Below are positions 1 to 9,605 of a stretch of DNA of 64,000 nucleotides, one piece after another; within the stretch, counting starts at the first letter, position 1; every line of letters starts with the position of its first letter. The DNA comes from MED-G105 sp050331095 (GTDB lineage: Bacteria > Pseudomonadota > Alphaproteobacteria > Caulobacterales > Parvularculaceae). A program made the translations under genes and the position numbers. The stretch is from the NCBI GenBank assembly GCA_050331095.1, contig JBHJHE010000005.1, positions 1 through 64,000 of the forward strand, written 5' to 3'. The notes beneath the pieces are model-generated. The model worked only from the letters and a program-made list of their open reading frames with translations, searched no databases and was not told the DNA's origin.

Positions 1-144
1 TTTCGTTGCGGTGTTGGTTGGTTCGTTGCGTTATTTTGTTTATTTCTGCCCCTTCGCCCCAACCTTTCTTTGCCGGGGCGCGCGGGGGTTTGGGGGCGCC
101 CGCGACGGCGTTCGGGGGCTTGAGCGATGCGCGCGGCGGCAGCG

Positions 145-609
145 ATGTTCCTGGGTTCACACGCAAACAAGGTCGACGCGAAGGGCCGATTGGCGCTTCC
201 GACGGACTTCCGAAACGCATTGAATCTCAAGAGCTTCCAGGGCTTCTTTTGTACGCCGTCGCTGGACGGGCCGTTCCTCGAGTGCGGCGGCGAAGACTAC
301 ATGGAGGGCCTCAAGGCGAGCATTGCGGCGCTGCCGCCTTACGATCCGGACCGTCAGGCGCTGCAGCGGGCGCTTATCGGGCGCGCGCGTCGCGTATCGA
401 TCGACAACGACGGCCGCTGCGTTCTGCCCCAGCCCATGCGCGCCCACGCCGGTCTCGAGGGCGAGGCGCTTTTAATGGGGCTTGGCGACACTTTTCAGAT
501 CTGGCGCGCGGACGCGGCGGCACAGCAGGCGGAAGACGAGGAGGAGCGCGCGCGTGCGGCCCTGCGGCGCTTGCAGAACCCGGCCGCCTTTCGCCCCGCA
601 AGCGGCTGA
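145..609 (+). CDS. mraZ: MraZ, dcw-cluster transcriptional regulator
   Basis: AbrB/SpoVT-fold DNA-binding protein that heads the division and cell-wall cluster and, in characterised species, represses its own promoter. Two half-domains are visible: an N-terminal one with N-K-V-D-A-K-G-R followed by LALP, and a second with SIDNDGRCVLP in the middle of the protein. The length of 154 aa is normal. I chose ATG145 because family members begin MFLG; an in-frame ATG at 127 would add MRAAAA, and neither start has a strong Shine-Dalgarno. rsmH follows after 38 nt. Family call is certain, start is moderately sure. Confidence 0.93.
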   Translation: MFLGSHANKVDAKGRLALPTDFRNALNLKSFQGFFCTPSLDGPFLECGGEDYMEGLKASIAALPPYDPDRQALQRALIGRARRVSIDNDGRCVLPQPMRAHAGLEGEALLMGLGDTFQIWRADAAAQQAEDEEERARAALRRLQNPAAFRPASG

Positions 610-647
610 CCCTTCCATTCCCCGCCTGTCGGCGCGAAGGATCCCCC

Positions 648-1655
648 ATGGACGCGCCTCATGTGCCTGTGCTGCTCGCGCCCGTTCTGGAACGCCTGGC
701 GCCGCGCGACGGGGACGTTGTCGTCGACGGCACGTTCGGGGCGGGCGGCTACGCCTCGGCGCTTCTTCAGGCGGCGGACTGTCGCGTCATAGGGTTCGAC
801 CGCGATCCCGCCGCGGTCTCCGCGGCGCGAGGGCTCGTCGCCCGTTTCGCCCCGCGGCTCCAGATGGCGTCGCGGCCTTTCGCGCAGATGGCCGAGGGGC
901 TCGCCGATCTCGGGCTTGACGCCGTCGACGGCGTCGTCCTCGATCTTGGCGTCTCATCGATGCAACTGGACGACGGGGCGCGCGGCTTCTCCTACCGGCG
1001 CGACGGACCGCTCTCCATGCGGATGGACGACGGCCGTCCCAACGCGGCGGACGTGGTCGCCGCAGCCGACGTCTCCGACTTGGCCGAAATCTTTCGCGTC
1101 TACGGAGAGGAGCGCGCTGCGGGCCGCCTCGCCCGCGCCGTCGTCGCCGCGCGCGAGGCGGCGCCCATCGAGACGACGGGGGCGCTCGCGCAAATTCTTG
1201 AGGACGCGACGCCGATGGCGGCGCGCGATAAGATTCATCCGGCGACGCGCGCGTTCCAGGCCCTGCGGATTTTCGTCAATGACGAGCTCGGACAATTGGC
1301 GGCCGGGCTCGACGCCGCCGAGGGTCTGCTGCGGCCGGAGGGCAGGCTCGTCGTCGTCACCTTCCATTCGTTGGAGGACCGCATCGTCAAACGCTTCTTC
1401 AGCGACCGGACGGGCCGGGCCGGCGGGCCGTCAAGGCATGCGCCGGTCGTCGATGGTCCGCCCCCGTCGTTCGTCGATCTGACCCGCAAACCGGTCGCCG
1501 CGGACGCTGAGGAGATCGCCCGCAATCCGCGTGCGCGCTCGGCGAAACTGCGCGCGGCGCGACGCGCCGATACGCCGGCGATCGATGCGCCGGCGCGTCC
1601 GCCGAACCTTCGTTTGTCGAAACCTTTTGAAGATTGGAGACGCGCGTGGCGATGA
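648..1655 (+). CDS. rsmH: 16S rRNA (cytosine-1402-N4) methyltransferase RsmH
   Basis: SAM-dependent methylation of C1402 N4 in 16S rRNA, in the decoding centre. The protein (335 aa) starts with the family signature HVPVLL (residues 5-10), followed by the SAM-binding loop DGTFGAGGY (27-35). Further signatures are LDLGVSSMQLD, the GFSYRRDGPLSMRMD block, HPATRAFQALRIFVN and the C-terminal FHSLEDRIVKRFF. ATG648 is preceded by AAGGA. The long upstream extension of the open frame overlaps mraZ and is a shadow. The end overlaps the start of ftsL, so the two are probably translationally coupled. Confidence 0.96.
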   Translation: MDAPHVPVLLAPVLERLAPRDGDVVVDGTFGAGGYASALLQAADCRVIGFDRDPAAVSAARGLVARFAPRLQMASRPFAQMAEGLADLGLDAVDGVVLDLGVSSMQLDDGARGFSYRRDGPLSMRMDDGRPNAADVVAAADVSDLAEIFRVYGEERAAGRLARAVVAAREAAPIETTGALAQILEDATPMAARDKIHPATRAFQALRIFVNDELGQLAAGLDAAEGLLRPEGRLVVVTFHSLEDRIVKRFFSDRTGRAGGPSRHAPVVDGPPPSFVDLTRKPVAADAEEIARNPRARSAKLRAARRADTPAIDAPARPPNLRLSKPFEDWRRAWR

Positions 1656-2050
1656 GGGCGTCCTTATTGATGCTGACGTTGATTTTGATGGCCGCCGCTG
1701 CAGGCCGATACAAGGCGGAAGTGGCGGTGCGCGAAACGCGCGCGGAGATCGCGCGCCTTAAAGAGCGCCAGGCGGACGAGCGTCGCGAGATCGATCTCCT
1801 GCGGGTCGAGGTCGCGCATCTCGAGAGCCCGGCGCGGCTCGCCGACCTCGCCGCGGAGAACACGGACCTCCGGCCGGCCTCGAGCGCCGAGCTCTTCAGC
1901 GCTCGAGATTTTCTGACCGCCTTTGTCGGCGTGAAACCTGCGCCGGCGGCCGCACGGGCCGCGCCGGATCCCGCGCCGGCGCCGGAACTCGCCGTCGCCG
2001 ACGTCGACGCGCGCGGGCTCGCGGGGAGGGCGTCTCGCCGTGGCGATTGA
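1646..2050 (+). CDS. ftsL: Cell division protein FtsL
   Basis: Small bitopic divisome protein that forms a coiled-coil complex with FtsB and FtsQ and helps activate FtsWI. The protein (134 aa) has one N-terminal hydrophobic helix (SLLMLTLILMAAAA), then a charged heptad-like segment (about residues 25-65) and an Ala/Pro-rich tail. The identity rests on this architecture plus position between rsmH and ftsI, because the family is poorly conserved. I chose GTG1646, with GGAG about 8 nt upstream, over TTG1634. The gene overlaps the end of rsmH by 10 nt, and its own end overlaps the start of ftsI by 11 nt. Confidence 0.8.
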   Translation: MAMRASLLMLTLILMAAAAGRYKAEVAVRETRAEIARLKERQADERREIDLLRVEVAHLESPARLADLAAENTDLRPASSAELFSARDFLTAFVGVKPAPAAARAAPDPAPAPELAVADVDARGLAGRASRRGD

Positions 2051-3914
2051 TGGGCGGCTCTTGTGGCGGCGCTTGCGCCGTCGGCGCGCGCGGGTGACGT
2101 ACGTCGTTGCGGACGCCGACGCTTGTCCGGCGACGGATCTTGAAGAGATCCGCCTTGACGTGCGCGTCGCCGGGCGCCGCGCCGGCGCGGCGCGGCGTTC
2201 ACGGGTTAGGATCGGCATGTGCGCGACGGCCTTCGTGGTTGCGTTCTCCGCCCTTGGCGTGCGGCTGTGGGACGTCGCGACGGACGGCGCTGCGCGCCAG
2301 CGCCGGGTCGCCGCCGTGCGCGACGCCGGCGTCGCGCCGGAGATCGTCGACCGGCGCGGGCGCCTTCTCGCCGGCGGATTGCCGATGCGCGCGCTCGTCG
2401 TCGCCGGTCCGAACGTATGGGATCCGGAGGAGACGGCCGCGGCGATCGCCTCGGCTCTGCCGGATGCGGGGATTGACGCGCGGGCGGCCGCCGCTCGCCT
2501 CGCCGCCGGTCGCTACGTCACTCTTGGCGACGCCATCACACCGGCGCAGGAGGCGCGCGCCTTCGCGCTCGGCCTGCCGGGCGTTGAATTCGCCGACGTC
2601 GTTCGTCGGTATTATCCGCACGGGGAGCTAGCCGCTCACGTCGTCGGATGGCGCGTCGACGGGCGCGGCGGCGTCGCCGGCCTCGAGCGCGCCCTCGATG
2701 CGTCAGCCAGTGCGAAGACGCTTGTCGCGTCGATCGACCTTATCGCCCAGCGCGCGCTGGAGCGGGTTCTCGCTGAGCGCGTGCGCCGCCATCGCGCCGA
2801 GGCGGCGTGGGGCGCGATCATGGACGTGGCGACCGGCGAGATCGTCGCCTTCGCCAACGCTCCGACCTTCGATCCGAACGATCCTGGCGCCGCGCCGGCG
2901 GATGCGCGCCGCAATCGCGCCGCGATCGATCTTTACGAACTCGGGTCGGCGTTCAAAACGTTCACCGCCGCTGCGGCGCTCGAAGCCGGCGTCGCCTCTG
3001 AGTTCGCGCCTTATGACGCCCGCGGCGCGTTTCGCGTCGCCGGCGCTCGTATCCGCGATTTCCATGGAGAGAACCGGGTCCTCACGTTTTCCGAAGTCGT
3101 GCAGCACTCATCGAACATTGGCGCGGCGCGCATGGCCGGCGACCTCGGGTCCTCGCGCCAGCGAGACGCGCTCGCTTCGCTCGGGCTGCTCTCGCCGCTC
3201 CGCACGGAGCTCGCCGCGCGCCGCGCGCCGCGTCCGCCGGCGAAGTGGGGTCCGGTCGAGTCCGCCACCGTTTCTTACGGACACGGCATATCGGTGACGC
3301 CGATGCATCTGTTGAACGCGTTCGCCGCGGTGGTGAACGGCGGCGAACTGCGCGTTCCAACGTTTGTCGCGGGGCGGCGCGCCGGCGCCGCGAAGCGCGT
3401 CTTCTCCGAAGAGACGAGCGCGATCATGCGCCGCGTCCTGCGTCGGGTCGTCACCGACGGCACCGCATCGTACGCCGACGTTCCGGGCTACTACCCCGTC
3501 GGCAAAACGGCGACGGCGGACAAACCTTCCCGCGGCGGCTACGACCGAAACGCGCGCATCGCGAGCTTCGTCGGCGCTTTTCCGGGCCCCGCGCCGCGCT
3601 ACGCGGTGCTGATCTCGTTCGACAATCCGAAGCCGTCGAAAGAGACGCACGGCTACGCTACCGCCGGCTGGAACGCCGCGCCGGCGTTCGCCGAAGTCGT
3701 TTCGGAAGTCGGCCCCGCCCTCGGCGTGACGCCGATTTCGTCCGATGCCGCCCGCGCGGCTTTCGGCGGGCCCACGGGCGAGCCCGGCGATCCGCCGACG
3801 CCGGCGTTCGACGACGACGCGGTCGACCAGCCGAACGCGCCCGTCTTCATTGACGCAGGCGTCGACGACGTCGCGGTGCTTCTCAATGCGATGCGCGGCG
3901 GCGAGGCGATCTGA
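2040..3914 (+). CDS. ftsI: Peptidoglycan D,D-transpeptidase FtsI (PBP3)
   Basis: Septal class B penicillin-binding protein that cross-links peptidoglycan with FtsW. GTG2040 is preceded by GGAGGG at 2025-2030. A cytoplasmic Arg-rich tail precedes one transmembrane helix (about residues 60-80), then the PBP dimerisation region and the transpeptidase domain. The catalytic S-x-x-K is SAFK with Ser303, and S-x-N is SSN at 357-359. The third motif, normally K-T-G, reads K489-T490-A491 (GKTATADKP), a departure from nearly all PBPs. The length of 624 aa is normal to slightly long. The stop overlaps the murE start (TGATG). Confidence 0.94.
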   Translation: MAIDGRLLWRRLRRRRARVTYVVADADACPATDLEEIRLDVRVAGRRAGAARRSRVRIGMCATAFVVAFSALGVRLWDVATDGAARQRRVAAVRDAGVAPEIVDRRGRLLAGGLPMRALVVAGPNVWDPEETAAAIASALPDAGIDARAAAARLAAGRYVTLGDAITPAQEARAFALGLPGVEFADVVRRYYPHGELAAHVVGWRVDGRGGVAGLERALDASASAKTLVASIDLIAQRALERVLAERVRRHRAEAAWGAIMDVATGEIVAFANAPTFDPNDPGAAPADARRNRAAIDLYELGSAFKTFTAAAALEAGVASEFAPYDARGAFRVAGARIRDFHGENRVLTFSEVVQHSSNIGAARMAGDLGSSRQRDALASLGLLSPLRTELAARRAPRPPAKWGPVESATVSYGHGISVTPMHLLNAFAAVVNGGELRVPTFVAGRRAGAAKRVFSEETSAIMRRVLRRVVTDGTASYADVPGYYPVGKTATADKPSRGGYDRNARIASFVGAFPGPAPRYAVLISFDNPKPSKETHGYATAGWNAAPAFAEVVSEVGPALGVTPISSDAARAAFGGPTGEPGDPPTPAFDDDAVDQPNAPVFIDAGVDDVAVLLNAMRGGEAI

Positions 3915-5356
3915 TGAAGCTCTCGGCGCTTCTCGGCGCTCCGTGCGATCCGGACCCGGACGTCATGGACCTCGTCGTCGACAGCCGCGACGCGACGCCG
4001 GGCGCGCTTTTCGCGGCCCTGCCAGGCGGGACGCGCGACGGCGCGGCGTTCGCGGCGCTAGCCGAAGCCGCGGGCGCCGTCGCCGTGCTCGCGGCCGAGG
4101 ACGCGGTCGTAGATGTCAAAACCGCAATTGTCGTGCGCGATCCCTCGCCGCGCCGGCGCCTCGCCGAGATCGCCGCGCGCTTTCATCCAGGCCAGCCGTC
4201 CGTGGTCGTCGGCGTCACCGGCACCAACGGCAAGACGTCGGTCGCCTGGTTCGCCGCGCGCATTTGGCGCGCGCTTGGGCGCAAGGCCGGGAGCCTCGGC
4301 ACGCTAGGGGCCCGCGCGCCGGGCGTCGACATCGCGCTCGACCACACGACGCCCGAGCCTGTGACGTTGCATCGAACGCTGAGCGAAATGGCGATCGCCG
4401 GCGTCGAGCGCCTGGCGATGGAGGTCTCGAGCCACGGCCTCGACCAGCGCCGAGCCGACGCCGTGTCCTTCGCCGGGGCGGCGTTCACCAACATCACCCG
4501 CGACCATCTCGACTACCATCCGACCTTCGACGCTTACTCCCAAGCGAAGCTGCGTCTGTTCACGGAACTTGTGGCGCGGGACGGGTTCGCCGCCGTCAAC
4601 GCCGACGGCGAGGGCGCGGCGCGCATCGCCGAAGCCGCCCGCGCCCGGGGGCTTCGCACGCTGACGACCGGGCGCGCCGGCGAGGACCTCGCGCTCGTCG
4701 ACTGCGCGCCGACCGCTGACGGCCTCGACTTACGCATCCGCGTCGCCGGCGAGGAACTCGCCGCATCGCCGCCGCTGATCGGCGCGTTCCAGGCCGAGAA
4801 CGCGCTCCTCGCGGCTGCGCTCGTCATCGGGACGGGCGAAGACGCCGTCGCCGCCGTGCGCGCGATAGAGGCGCTTGAGGGCCCGCCGGGTCGGATGCAG
4901 CGCGCGGCGCGCGTCGCCGGGGCGGGCGGCTATGTCGACTACGCCCATACGCCCGACGCGGTGGCGACGGCGCTCGTCGCGGCCCGGCCGCACGCGGCGG
5001 GTCGCGTCTTCGCCATCATCGGCGCCGGGGGCGACCGGGACAAAGACAAGCGGCCGCTGATGGGCGCGGCCGCCGCGGCCGGTGCGGACGCCGTCATCGT
5101 CACCGACGATAACCCACGCAACGAGGATGCGGCCGAGATCCGCCGAATGGTCCGCGCCGGCGCGCCGGACGCGATCGAGATCGCTGACCGGGCGGAGGCG
5201 ATCGCCGCGGGCGTCGCCAAGCTTCAGGCGGGGGATCTTTTACTAATTTGCGGCAAGGGCCATGAGACGGGTCAAATCGTCGGCGGAGAGACGATCCTCT
5301 TCGACGACGTCGCCGTCGCCGCGGCGGCCGCGCAGGCCCGGGAGGCGGGACGATGA
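3914..5356 (+). CDS. murE: UDP-MurNAc-tripeptide synthetase MurE (meso-DAP adding)
   Basis: Cytoplasmic Mur ligase that adds meso-diaminopimelate to UDP-MurNAc-L-Ala-D-Glu. The 480-aa protein shows the ATP loop GTNGKT (residues 103-108), the central DHTTPEP and MEVSSHGLDQ blocks, and the DNPR motif (399-402), the established hallmark of DAP rather than lysine specificity. KGHE(T)GQ near the C-terminus is also typical. The start ATG overlaps the ftsI stop by one base and its TGA overlaps the murF ATG, so it sits in a tightly coupled operon. Confidence 0.97.
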   Translation: MKLSALLGAPCDPDPDVMDLVVDSRDATPGALFAALPGGTRDGAAFAALAEAAGAVAVLAAEDAVVDVKTAIVVRDPSPRRRLAEIAARFHPGQPSVVVGVTGTNGKTSVAWFAARIWRALGRKAGSLGTLGARAPGVDIALDHTTPEPVTLHRTLSEMAIAGVERLAMEVSSHGLDQRRADAVSFAGAAFTNITRDHLDYHPTFDAYSQAKLRLFTELVARDGFAAVNADGEGAARIAEAARARGLRTLTTGRAGEDLALVDCAPTADGLDLRIRVAGEELAASPPLIGAFQAENALLAAALVIGTGEDAVAAVRAIEALEGPPGRMQRAARVAGAGGYVDYAHTPDAVATALVAARPHAAGRVFAIIGAGGDRDKDKRPLMGAAAAAGADAVIVTDDNPRNEDAAEIRRMVRAGAPDAIEIADRAEAIAAGVAKLQAGDLLLICGKGHETGQIVGGETILFDDVAVAAAAAQAREAGR

Positions 5357-6855
5357 TCGGACGAGCGCTTTGGTCGGCTTTTGAAGCCGCGGCCGCGACG
5401 GGCGGCGCTTTGTGTTCGCGCGCGCCGGCGAGCGCCAAAGGATCGGCCGGCGCCTGGCCGGCCGAGGAATGGGCCGCCACGGGCGTCTCCATCGACACGC
5501 GCACCCTGCGGCCCGGCGATCTTTTCGTCGCGCTGAAGGACGCGCGCGACGGCCACGACTTCGTGCGCGCCGCCTTCGACGCGGGCGCGTCGGCTGCGCT
5601 CGTGGCGCGCGCCCCCGACGACGCGCCGGCTGACAAGCCGCTCCTCGTCGTGCGCGACACGCTCGACGGCTTGCGCGACCTCGCCAGGGCGGCGCGGGTG
5701 CGCAATTTCGGCAAGCGCGTCGGCGTCACCGGCAGCGCCGGCAAGACCTCGACGAAAGAGATGCTGCGCTGCGCCCTCGCCGGCGAAGGCCAGGTCCACG
5801 CCGCCGCGAAGAGCTTCAACAATCACTGGGGCGTGCCGTTGACGCTCGCCGAGACGCCCATGGGCGCGGACTTCGGCGTCTACGAAATCGGCATGAACCA
5901 CGCCGGCGAGATCACGCCGCTGACGAAGCTCGTGAAGCCCGACGTCGCCATCGTCACCACGGTCGCCGCGGCGCATCTCGAATTCTTCGACTCGATCGAA
6001 GGCATCGCCGAAGCGAAGGCGGAGATCTTCCTCGGCGTCGCGCCGCGCGGCGCGGCGGTTTTGCCGTTGGACAACGATCATTACGCGCTCTTACGCCAGC
6101 GCGCGGAAGAGGCGGGGATTAAGCGCCTCATCTCGTTCGGGGCGCGAGAGGGGGCGGACGTGCGCCTCCTTTCTTATGGCGGCGACGCCGAGGCGGGGTC
6201 GATCGAGGCCGACGTCATGGGTGAGCGCGTCGCGTTCCGGCTGGGGGCGCCGGGCGAACATATGGCGATGAACGCGCTCGCGGTTCTGGGCGCGACGGCG
6301 GCGCTCGGCTTGCCTGTCGCCGGCGCGGCGGAGCGGCTTGCGCGGTTCGGCGCCGGGGCCGGCCGTGGCGAGGCCGCGGTTCTCGACCTGTCGGGCGGCC
6401 GGCGGATCCTTCTGCTTGACGAAAGCTATAACGCGAATCCGGCGTCGATGCCGGCCGCGTTCAAAGTGTTCGCGGCGGCGGCGTCGCCGCGCGGGAACGG
6501 GACGCGCGTCGCCGTCCTCGGCGAAATGCGCGAACTCGGACCGGACGGGCCGCAACTTCACGCCGATCTCGCGGAGCCTTTGCAGGCCGCCGGCGTTGGC
6601 GTCGTCCACACGTCCGGGCCGCTGATGGCGTCCTTGCGCGACAGGCTCCCTGACGCGATGCGCGGCCGTCACGTCGAGGACGCAGAGGCGGGGCCGGCGG
6701 CGATCGCCGAGGCGCTCGTCCAAGACTTACGCGACGGCGATATGGTGATGGTCAAAGGATCGAACGCCTCTATGGTGAGCGCCGTCGTCGCGGCCCTGCG
6801 CGCGGCCGCGGCTGGCGGAACGGCCGACGAAAACGGCGCGGCGAGGCGCGCCTGA
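5353..6855 (+). CDS. murF: UDP-MurNAc-tripeptide:D-Ala-D-Ala ligase MurF
   Basis: Last cytoplasmic Mur ligase, joining D-Ala-D-Ala to make the UDP-MurNAc-pentapeptide. The 500-aa protein has an N-terminal substrate domain (IDTRTLRPGDLFVALK), the ATP loop GSAGKT (127-132), a FNNHWGVPLTL block, EIGMNHAGEI, and the C-terminal DESYNANPASM and MVKGSNAS motifs. The start overlaps the murE stop (ATGA). An 88-nt GC-rich spacer separates it from mraY. Confidence 0.97.
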   Translation: MIGRALWSAFEAAAATGGALCSRAPASAKGSAGAWPAEEWAATGVSIDTRTLRPGDLFVALKDARDGHDFVRAAFDAGASAALVARAPDDAPADKPLLVVRDTLDGLRDLARAARVRNFGKRVGVTGSAGKTSTKEMLRCALAGEGQVHAAAKSFNNHWGVPLTLAETPMGADFGVYEIGMNHAGEITPLTKLVKPDVAIVTTVAAAHLEFFDSIEGIAEAKAEIFLGVAPRGAAVLPLDNDHYALLRQRAEEAGIKRLISFGAREGADVRLLSYGGDAEAGSIEADVMGERVAFRLGAPGEHMAMNALAVLGATAALGLPVAGAAERLARFGAGAGRGEAAVLDLSGGRRILLLDESYNANPASMPAAFKVFAAAASPRGNGTRVAVLGEMRELGPDGPQLHADLAEPLQAAGVGVVHTSGPLMASLRDRLPDAMRGRHVEDAEAGPAAIAEALVQDLRDGDMVMVKGSNASMVSAVVAALRAAAAGGTADENGAARRA

Positions 6856-6943
6856 AGCGCCCCCGGGCAAGAGCAAGTCAGATCGCCCGCCGGCGCGCTC
6901 TCCGCGCTGCGGCGCGGAAAACGAAGCGGGCGAGCGAAGCGCG

Positions 6944-8092
6944 ATGCTGTACCACCTGTTTTTTCCATATGCGGACCAGCTTCCGCTTTTCAACGTGTTC
7001 CGCTACCTGACCTTCCGAACCGGCGGCGCGGTGATGACGGCGCTCGTAATCTCATTCCTTCTAGGCCCGTCGCTGATCCGGTGGATGCGGCGCAAACAGG
7101 GGCGCGGCCAGCCGATCCGCGAGGACGGGCCCGAGGGCCACATCCTGACGAAGGCCGGGACGCCGACAATGGGCGGGGTCCTGATACTTTTGTCGCTCAG
7201 CGCCGCGACGTTCTTCTGGGCGCGGCTCGATAATCCTTACGTCTGGGTCGTGATGGCCGTGACGTTGAGCTTCGGCGCCCTCGGCTTCGTCGACGACTAT
7301 CTGAAGGTGACGAAGCAGAAGTCCGACGGGGTCGTCGGCAGCCTGAAGCTCATCGTCCAGTTCGCCGTGGCGCTTCTCGCAGCCTATTTCTGCGTGCGCA
7401 TTCTTGGCGCTGCGCGGCTCGCGAACGCCGCGGAAGCGGCCGCCCTCGGCGCGGCGTCGATCGTGCCGGCGGGCATCGAGACCGGCGTGCCCACGCCGTT
7501 TCTCAAAGATCTTATTGTGCCGCTTGGCTTCATGTACGTGCCGTTCGCGGCGTTCGTCATCGTTGGCGCGTCGAACACCGTGAACCTCACCGATGGGCTC
7601 GACGGGCTCGCCACCGTGCCCGTCATGATCGCGGCGGGCGCCTACGCCTTCATCGCCTATCTCGTCGGCAACGCCATTTATGCGGATTATCTGCAAGTGC
7701 CCTTCGTGCCGGGCGTTGGCGAACTCGCGGTTATTTGCGGCGCGATCCTGGGCGCCGGGCTGGGCTTTTTGTGGTTCAATGCGCCGCCGGCGGCGATCTT
7801 CATGGGCGACACGGGCTCTCTCGCGCTCGGCGGCGCCATCGGCGCCACCGCCGTCGCGGTGAAGCACGAGATCGTGCTCGCCATCATCGGCGGGCTCTTC
7901 GTCCTCGAGGGCCTGTCGGTGATGATCCAAATCGCGTCGTTCAAACTGACCGGCAAGCGCGTCTTCAGAATGGCGCCGATCCACCACCATTTCGAACAAA
8001 TGGGGTGGAAGGAGAGCACCATCGTGATCCGCTTCTGGATCATCGCGGTAATTCTGGCCCTTGTTGGGCTTTCGACGCTGAAGTTGCGTTAG
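6944..8092 (+). CDS. mraY: Phospho-MurNAc-pentapeptide transferase MraY
   Basis: Integral membrane enzyme that transfers phospho-MurNAc-pentapeptide to undecaprenyl phosphate, giving lipid I. The 382-aa protein begins MLYHLFFPYADQ, as alphaproteobacterial MraY does. It carries TPTMGG, the catalytic DDYLK pair of aspartates, NLTDGLDGLA, FMGDTGSLALGG and the family-specific MAPIHHHFE near the C-terminus. About ten hydrophobic segments are visible. A slightly longer loop follows the fourth helix (AANAAEAAALGAAS-type stretch), as in other alphaproteobacteria. Confidence 0.97.
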   Translation: MLYHLFFPYADQLPLFNVFRYLTFRTGGAVMTALVISFLLGPSLIRWMRRKQGRGQPIREDGPEGHILTKAGTPTMGGVLILLSLSAATFFWARLDNPYVWVVMAVTLSFGALGFVDDYLKVTKQKSDGVVGSLKLIVQFAVALLAAYFCVRILGAARLANAAEAAALGAASIVPAGIETGVPTPFLKDLIVPLGFMYVPFAAFVIVGASNTVNLTDGLDGLATVPVMIAAGAYAFIAYLVGNAIYADYLQVPFVPGVGELAVICGAILGAGLGFLWFNAPPAAIFMGDTGSLALGGAIGATAVAVKHEIVLAIIGGLFVLEGLSVMIQIASFKLTGKRVFRMAPIHHHFEQMGWKESTIVIRFWIIAVILALVGLSTLKLR

Positions 8093-8126
8093 AACGCGGG
8101 CGAAAGGCCGCGAAAGGCGACGAGAC

Positions 8127-9605
8127 ATGATCCGCATCCCCGGGATCGAAAAACAGAAGATCGCCGTTTACGGCCTTGGCGCCACGGGCCTCGCCGCGTG
8201 CGAGGCCCTGGTCGCGTCGGGGGCGGAGGTTTTCTCGTGGGACGAAGCGCCGTCCGCGCGCGCGAAAACGAAAAACACGAAATTCGCCGCGGGCCAGCCT
8301 AAGGACTGGCCGTGGGACGAACTTGCGAGCCTCGTCCTCTCGCCGGGCGTGCCGCTGACTCACCCGAAACCTCATGTCATCGTCCGAAAAGCGCGCCAGG
8401 AGCGCGTGGAGATCGTCGGCGACGTCGAACTCTTCGCCCGCGCCGTGCGGGGCTTTGAAGCGACGGGCCGTGCGACCCCGAATGGTAAGGCGCCGGCGCG
8501 GCCGCGGGGCGTCGCGATCACCGGCTCCAACGGCAAATCGACGACGACGGCGCTCGTCGGCCATGTGTTGAAAGAGGCGGGCAAGCGCGTCCATGTGGGC
8601 GGAAACATCGGCCTGCCGATCCTGGCGCTCCCGGAACTGACGGCCGACACGACGTACGTGCTCGAACTGTCGTCGTTTCAGCTCGATCTCGCCAAGACTT
8701 TTCGGCCAGACGTCGCGGTCCTCCTCAACGTGACGCCGGACCATCTCGATCGCCACGGCGATTTTGCGCGCTACGTCGCGGCGAAAAAACGGATCTTCCG
8801 CGCCCGGCGCCCCGGCGACCTCGCCATTGTCGGCGTCGACGACGAGCCCTGGCAGTCGATCTGCGCGGAGTTGCGTCTCGCCGGCCGCGACGTTGATTTC
8901 GACGGGCGCGCGGCGCTATGGGGCGGCGACGTCGCGCCCGTCTCCGCGCGCGGCGCCCTCGGCCGTGGCGTCTTCGCCTTAGGCGGACGCATCTTCTACC
9001 GCCTCGGCGACGCGAGCGGCGAGGCTGGCGACGTCAGCGGCGTCGCCGCGCTTCGTGGGCCGCATAACGGCCAGAACGCGGCCGCCGCCCTCGCGGCGGC
9101 GATGTGGGAGGGCGTCGCGCCGGTCGGCGCCGCACGCGCGATGACGCGCTTTCCCGGCCTCCCGCACCGCATGGAGACGATGGGTCCGCGCGGCGGCGTT
9201 CTTTACGTCAATGATTCGAAAGCGACGAACGTCGAAGCGGCGGCGAACGCGCTCGCCGCCTACAAGAACGTCTACTGGATCGCCGGCGGCCGGGCGAAGG
9301 AGGGTGGGTTCGCCTCGTTGAAGCCTCTGATGCGCGAGGTGCGCGGCGCCTACCTCATCGGCGAGGCGGCGAGGGAGATCGAGAGCGACCTCGCCGGCGC
9401 GACGCCGTGCTTCCAGTGCGGCGATCTCGACGCGGCTTTCGCGCGCGCGCGTCGCGACGCGGAAAGCGCCGGCGAGCCAGGCCCCGTGGTCGTTCTGTCC
9501 CCGGCTTGCGCGTCGCAAGATCAGTACAAGAACTTCGAGGAGCGTGGCGCGGCTTTCAAAAAGCTCGTCAGCGCCGTCAACGCCGCCGACGGAGAGGCCG
9601 CATGA
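8127..9605 (+). CDS. murD: UDP-MurNAc-L-Ala:D-Glu ligase MurD
   Basis: Mur ligase adding D-glutamate to UDP-MurNAc-L-alanine. The 492-aa protein has an N-terminal Rossmann-type nucleotide-binding segment (VYGLGATGLA), the ATP loop GSNGKST (133-139), ELSSFQLD, NVTPDHLDRH, the PHRMET block and NDSKATN, and ends in LSPACASQDQYKNFEERG, typical of MurD. The start is 34 nt after the mraY stop. The TGA overlaps the ftsW ATG (ATGA). Confidence 0.97.
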   Translation: MIRIPGIEKQKIAVYGLGATGLAACEALVASGAEVFSWDEAPSARAKTKNTKFAAGQPKDWPWDELASLVLSPGVPLTHPKPHVIVRKARQERVEIVGDVELFARAVRGFEATGRATPNGKAPARPRGVAITGSNGKSTTTALVGHVLKEAGKRVHVGGNIGLPILALPELTADTTYVLELSSFQLDLAKTFRPDVAVLLNVTPDHLDRHGDFARYVAAKKRIFRARRPGDLAIVGVDDEPWQSICAELRLAGRDVDFDGRAALWGGDVAPVSARGALGRGVFALGGRIFYRLGDASGEAGDVSGVAALRGPHNGQNAAAALAAAMWEGVAPVGAARAMTRFPGLPHRMETMGPRGGVLYVNDSKATNVEAAANALAAYKNVYWIAGGRAKEGGFASLKPLMREVRGAYLIGEAAREIESDLAGATPCFQCGDLDAAFARARRDAESAGEPGPVVVLSPACASQDQYKNFEERGAAFKKLVSAVNAADGEAA

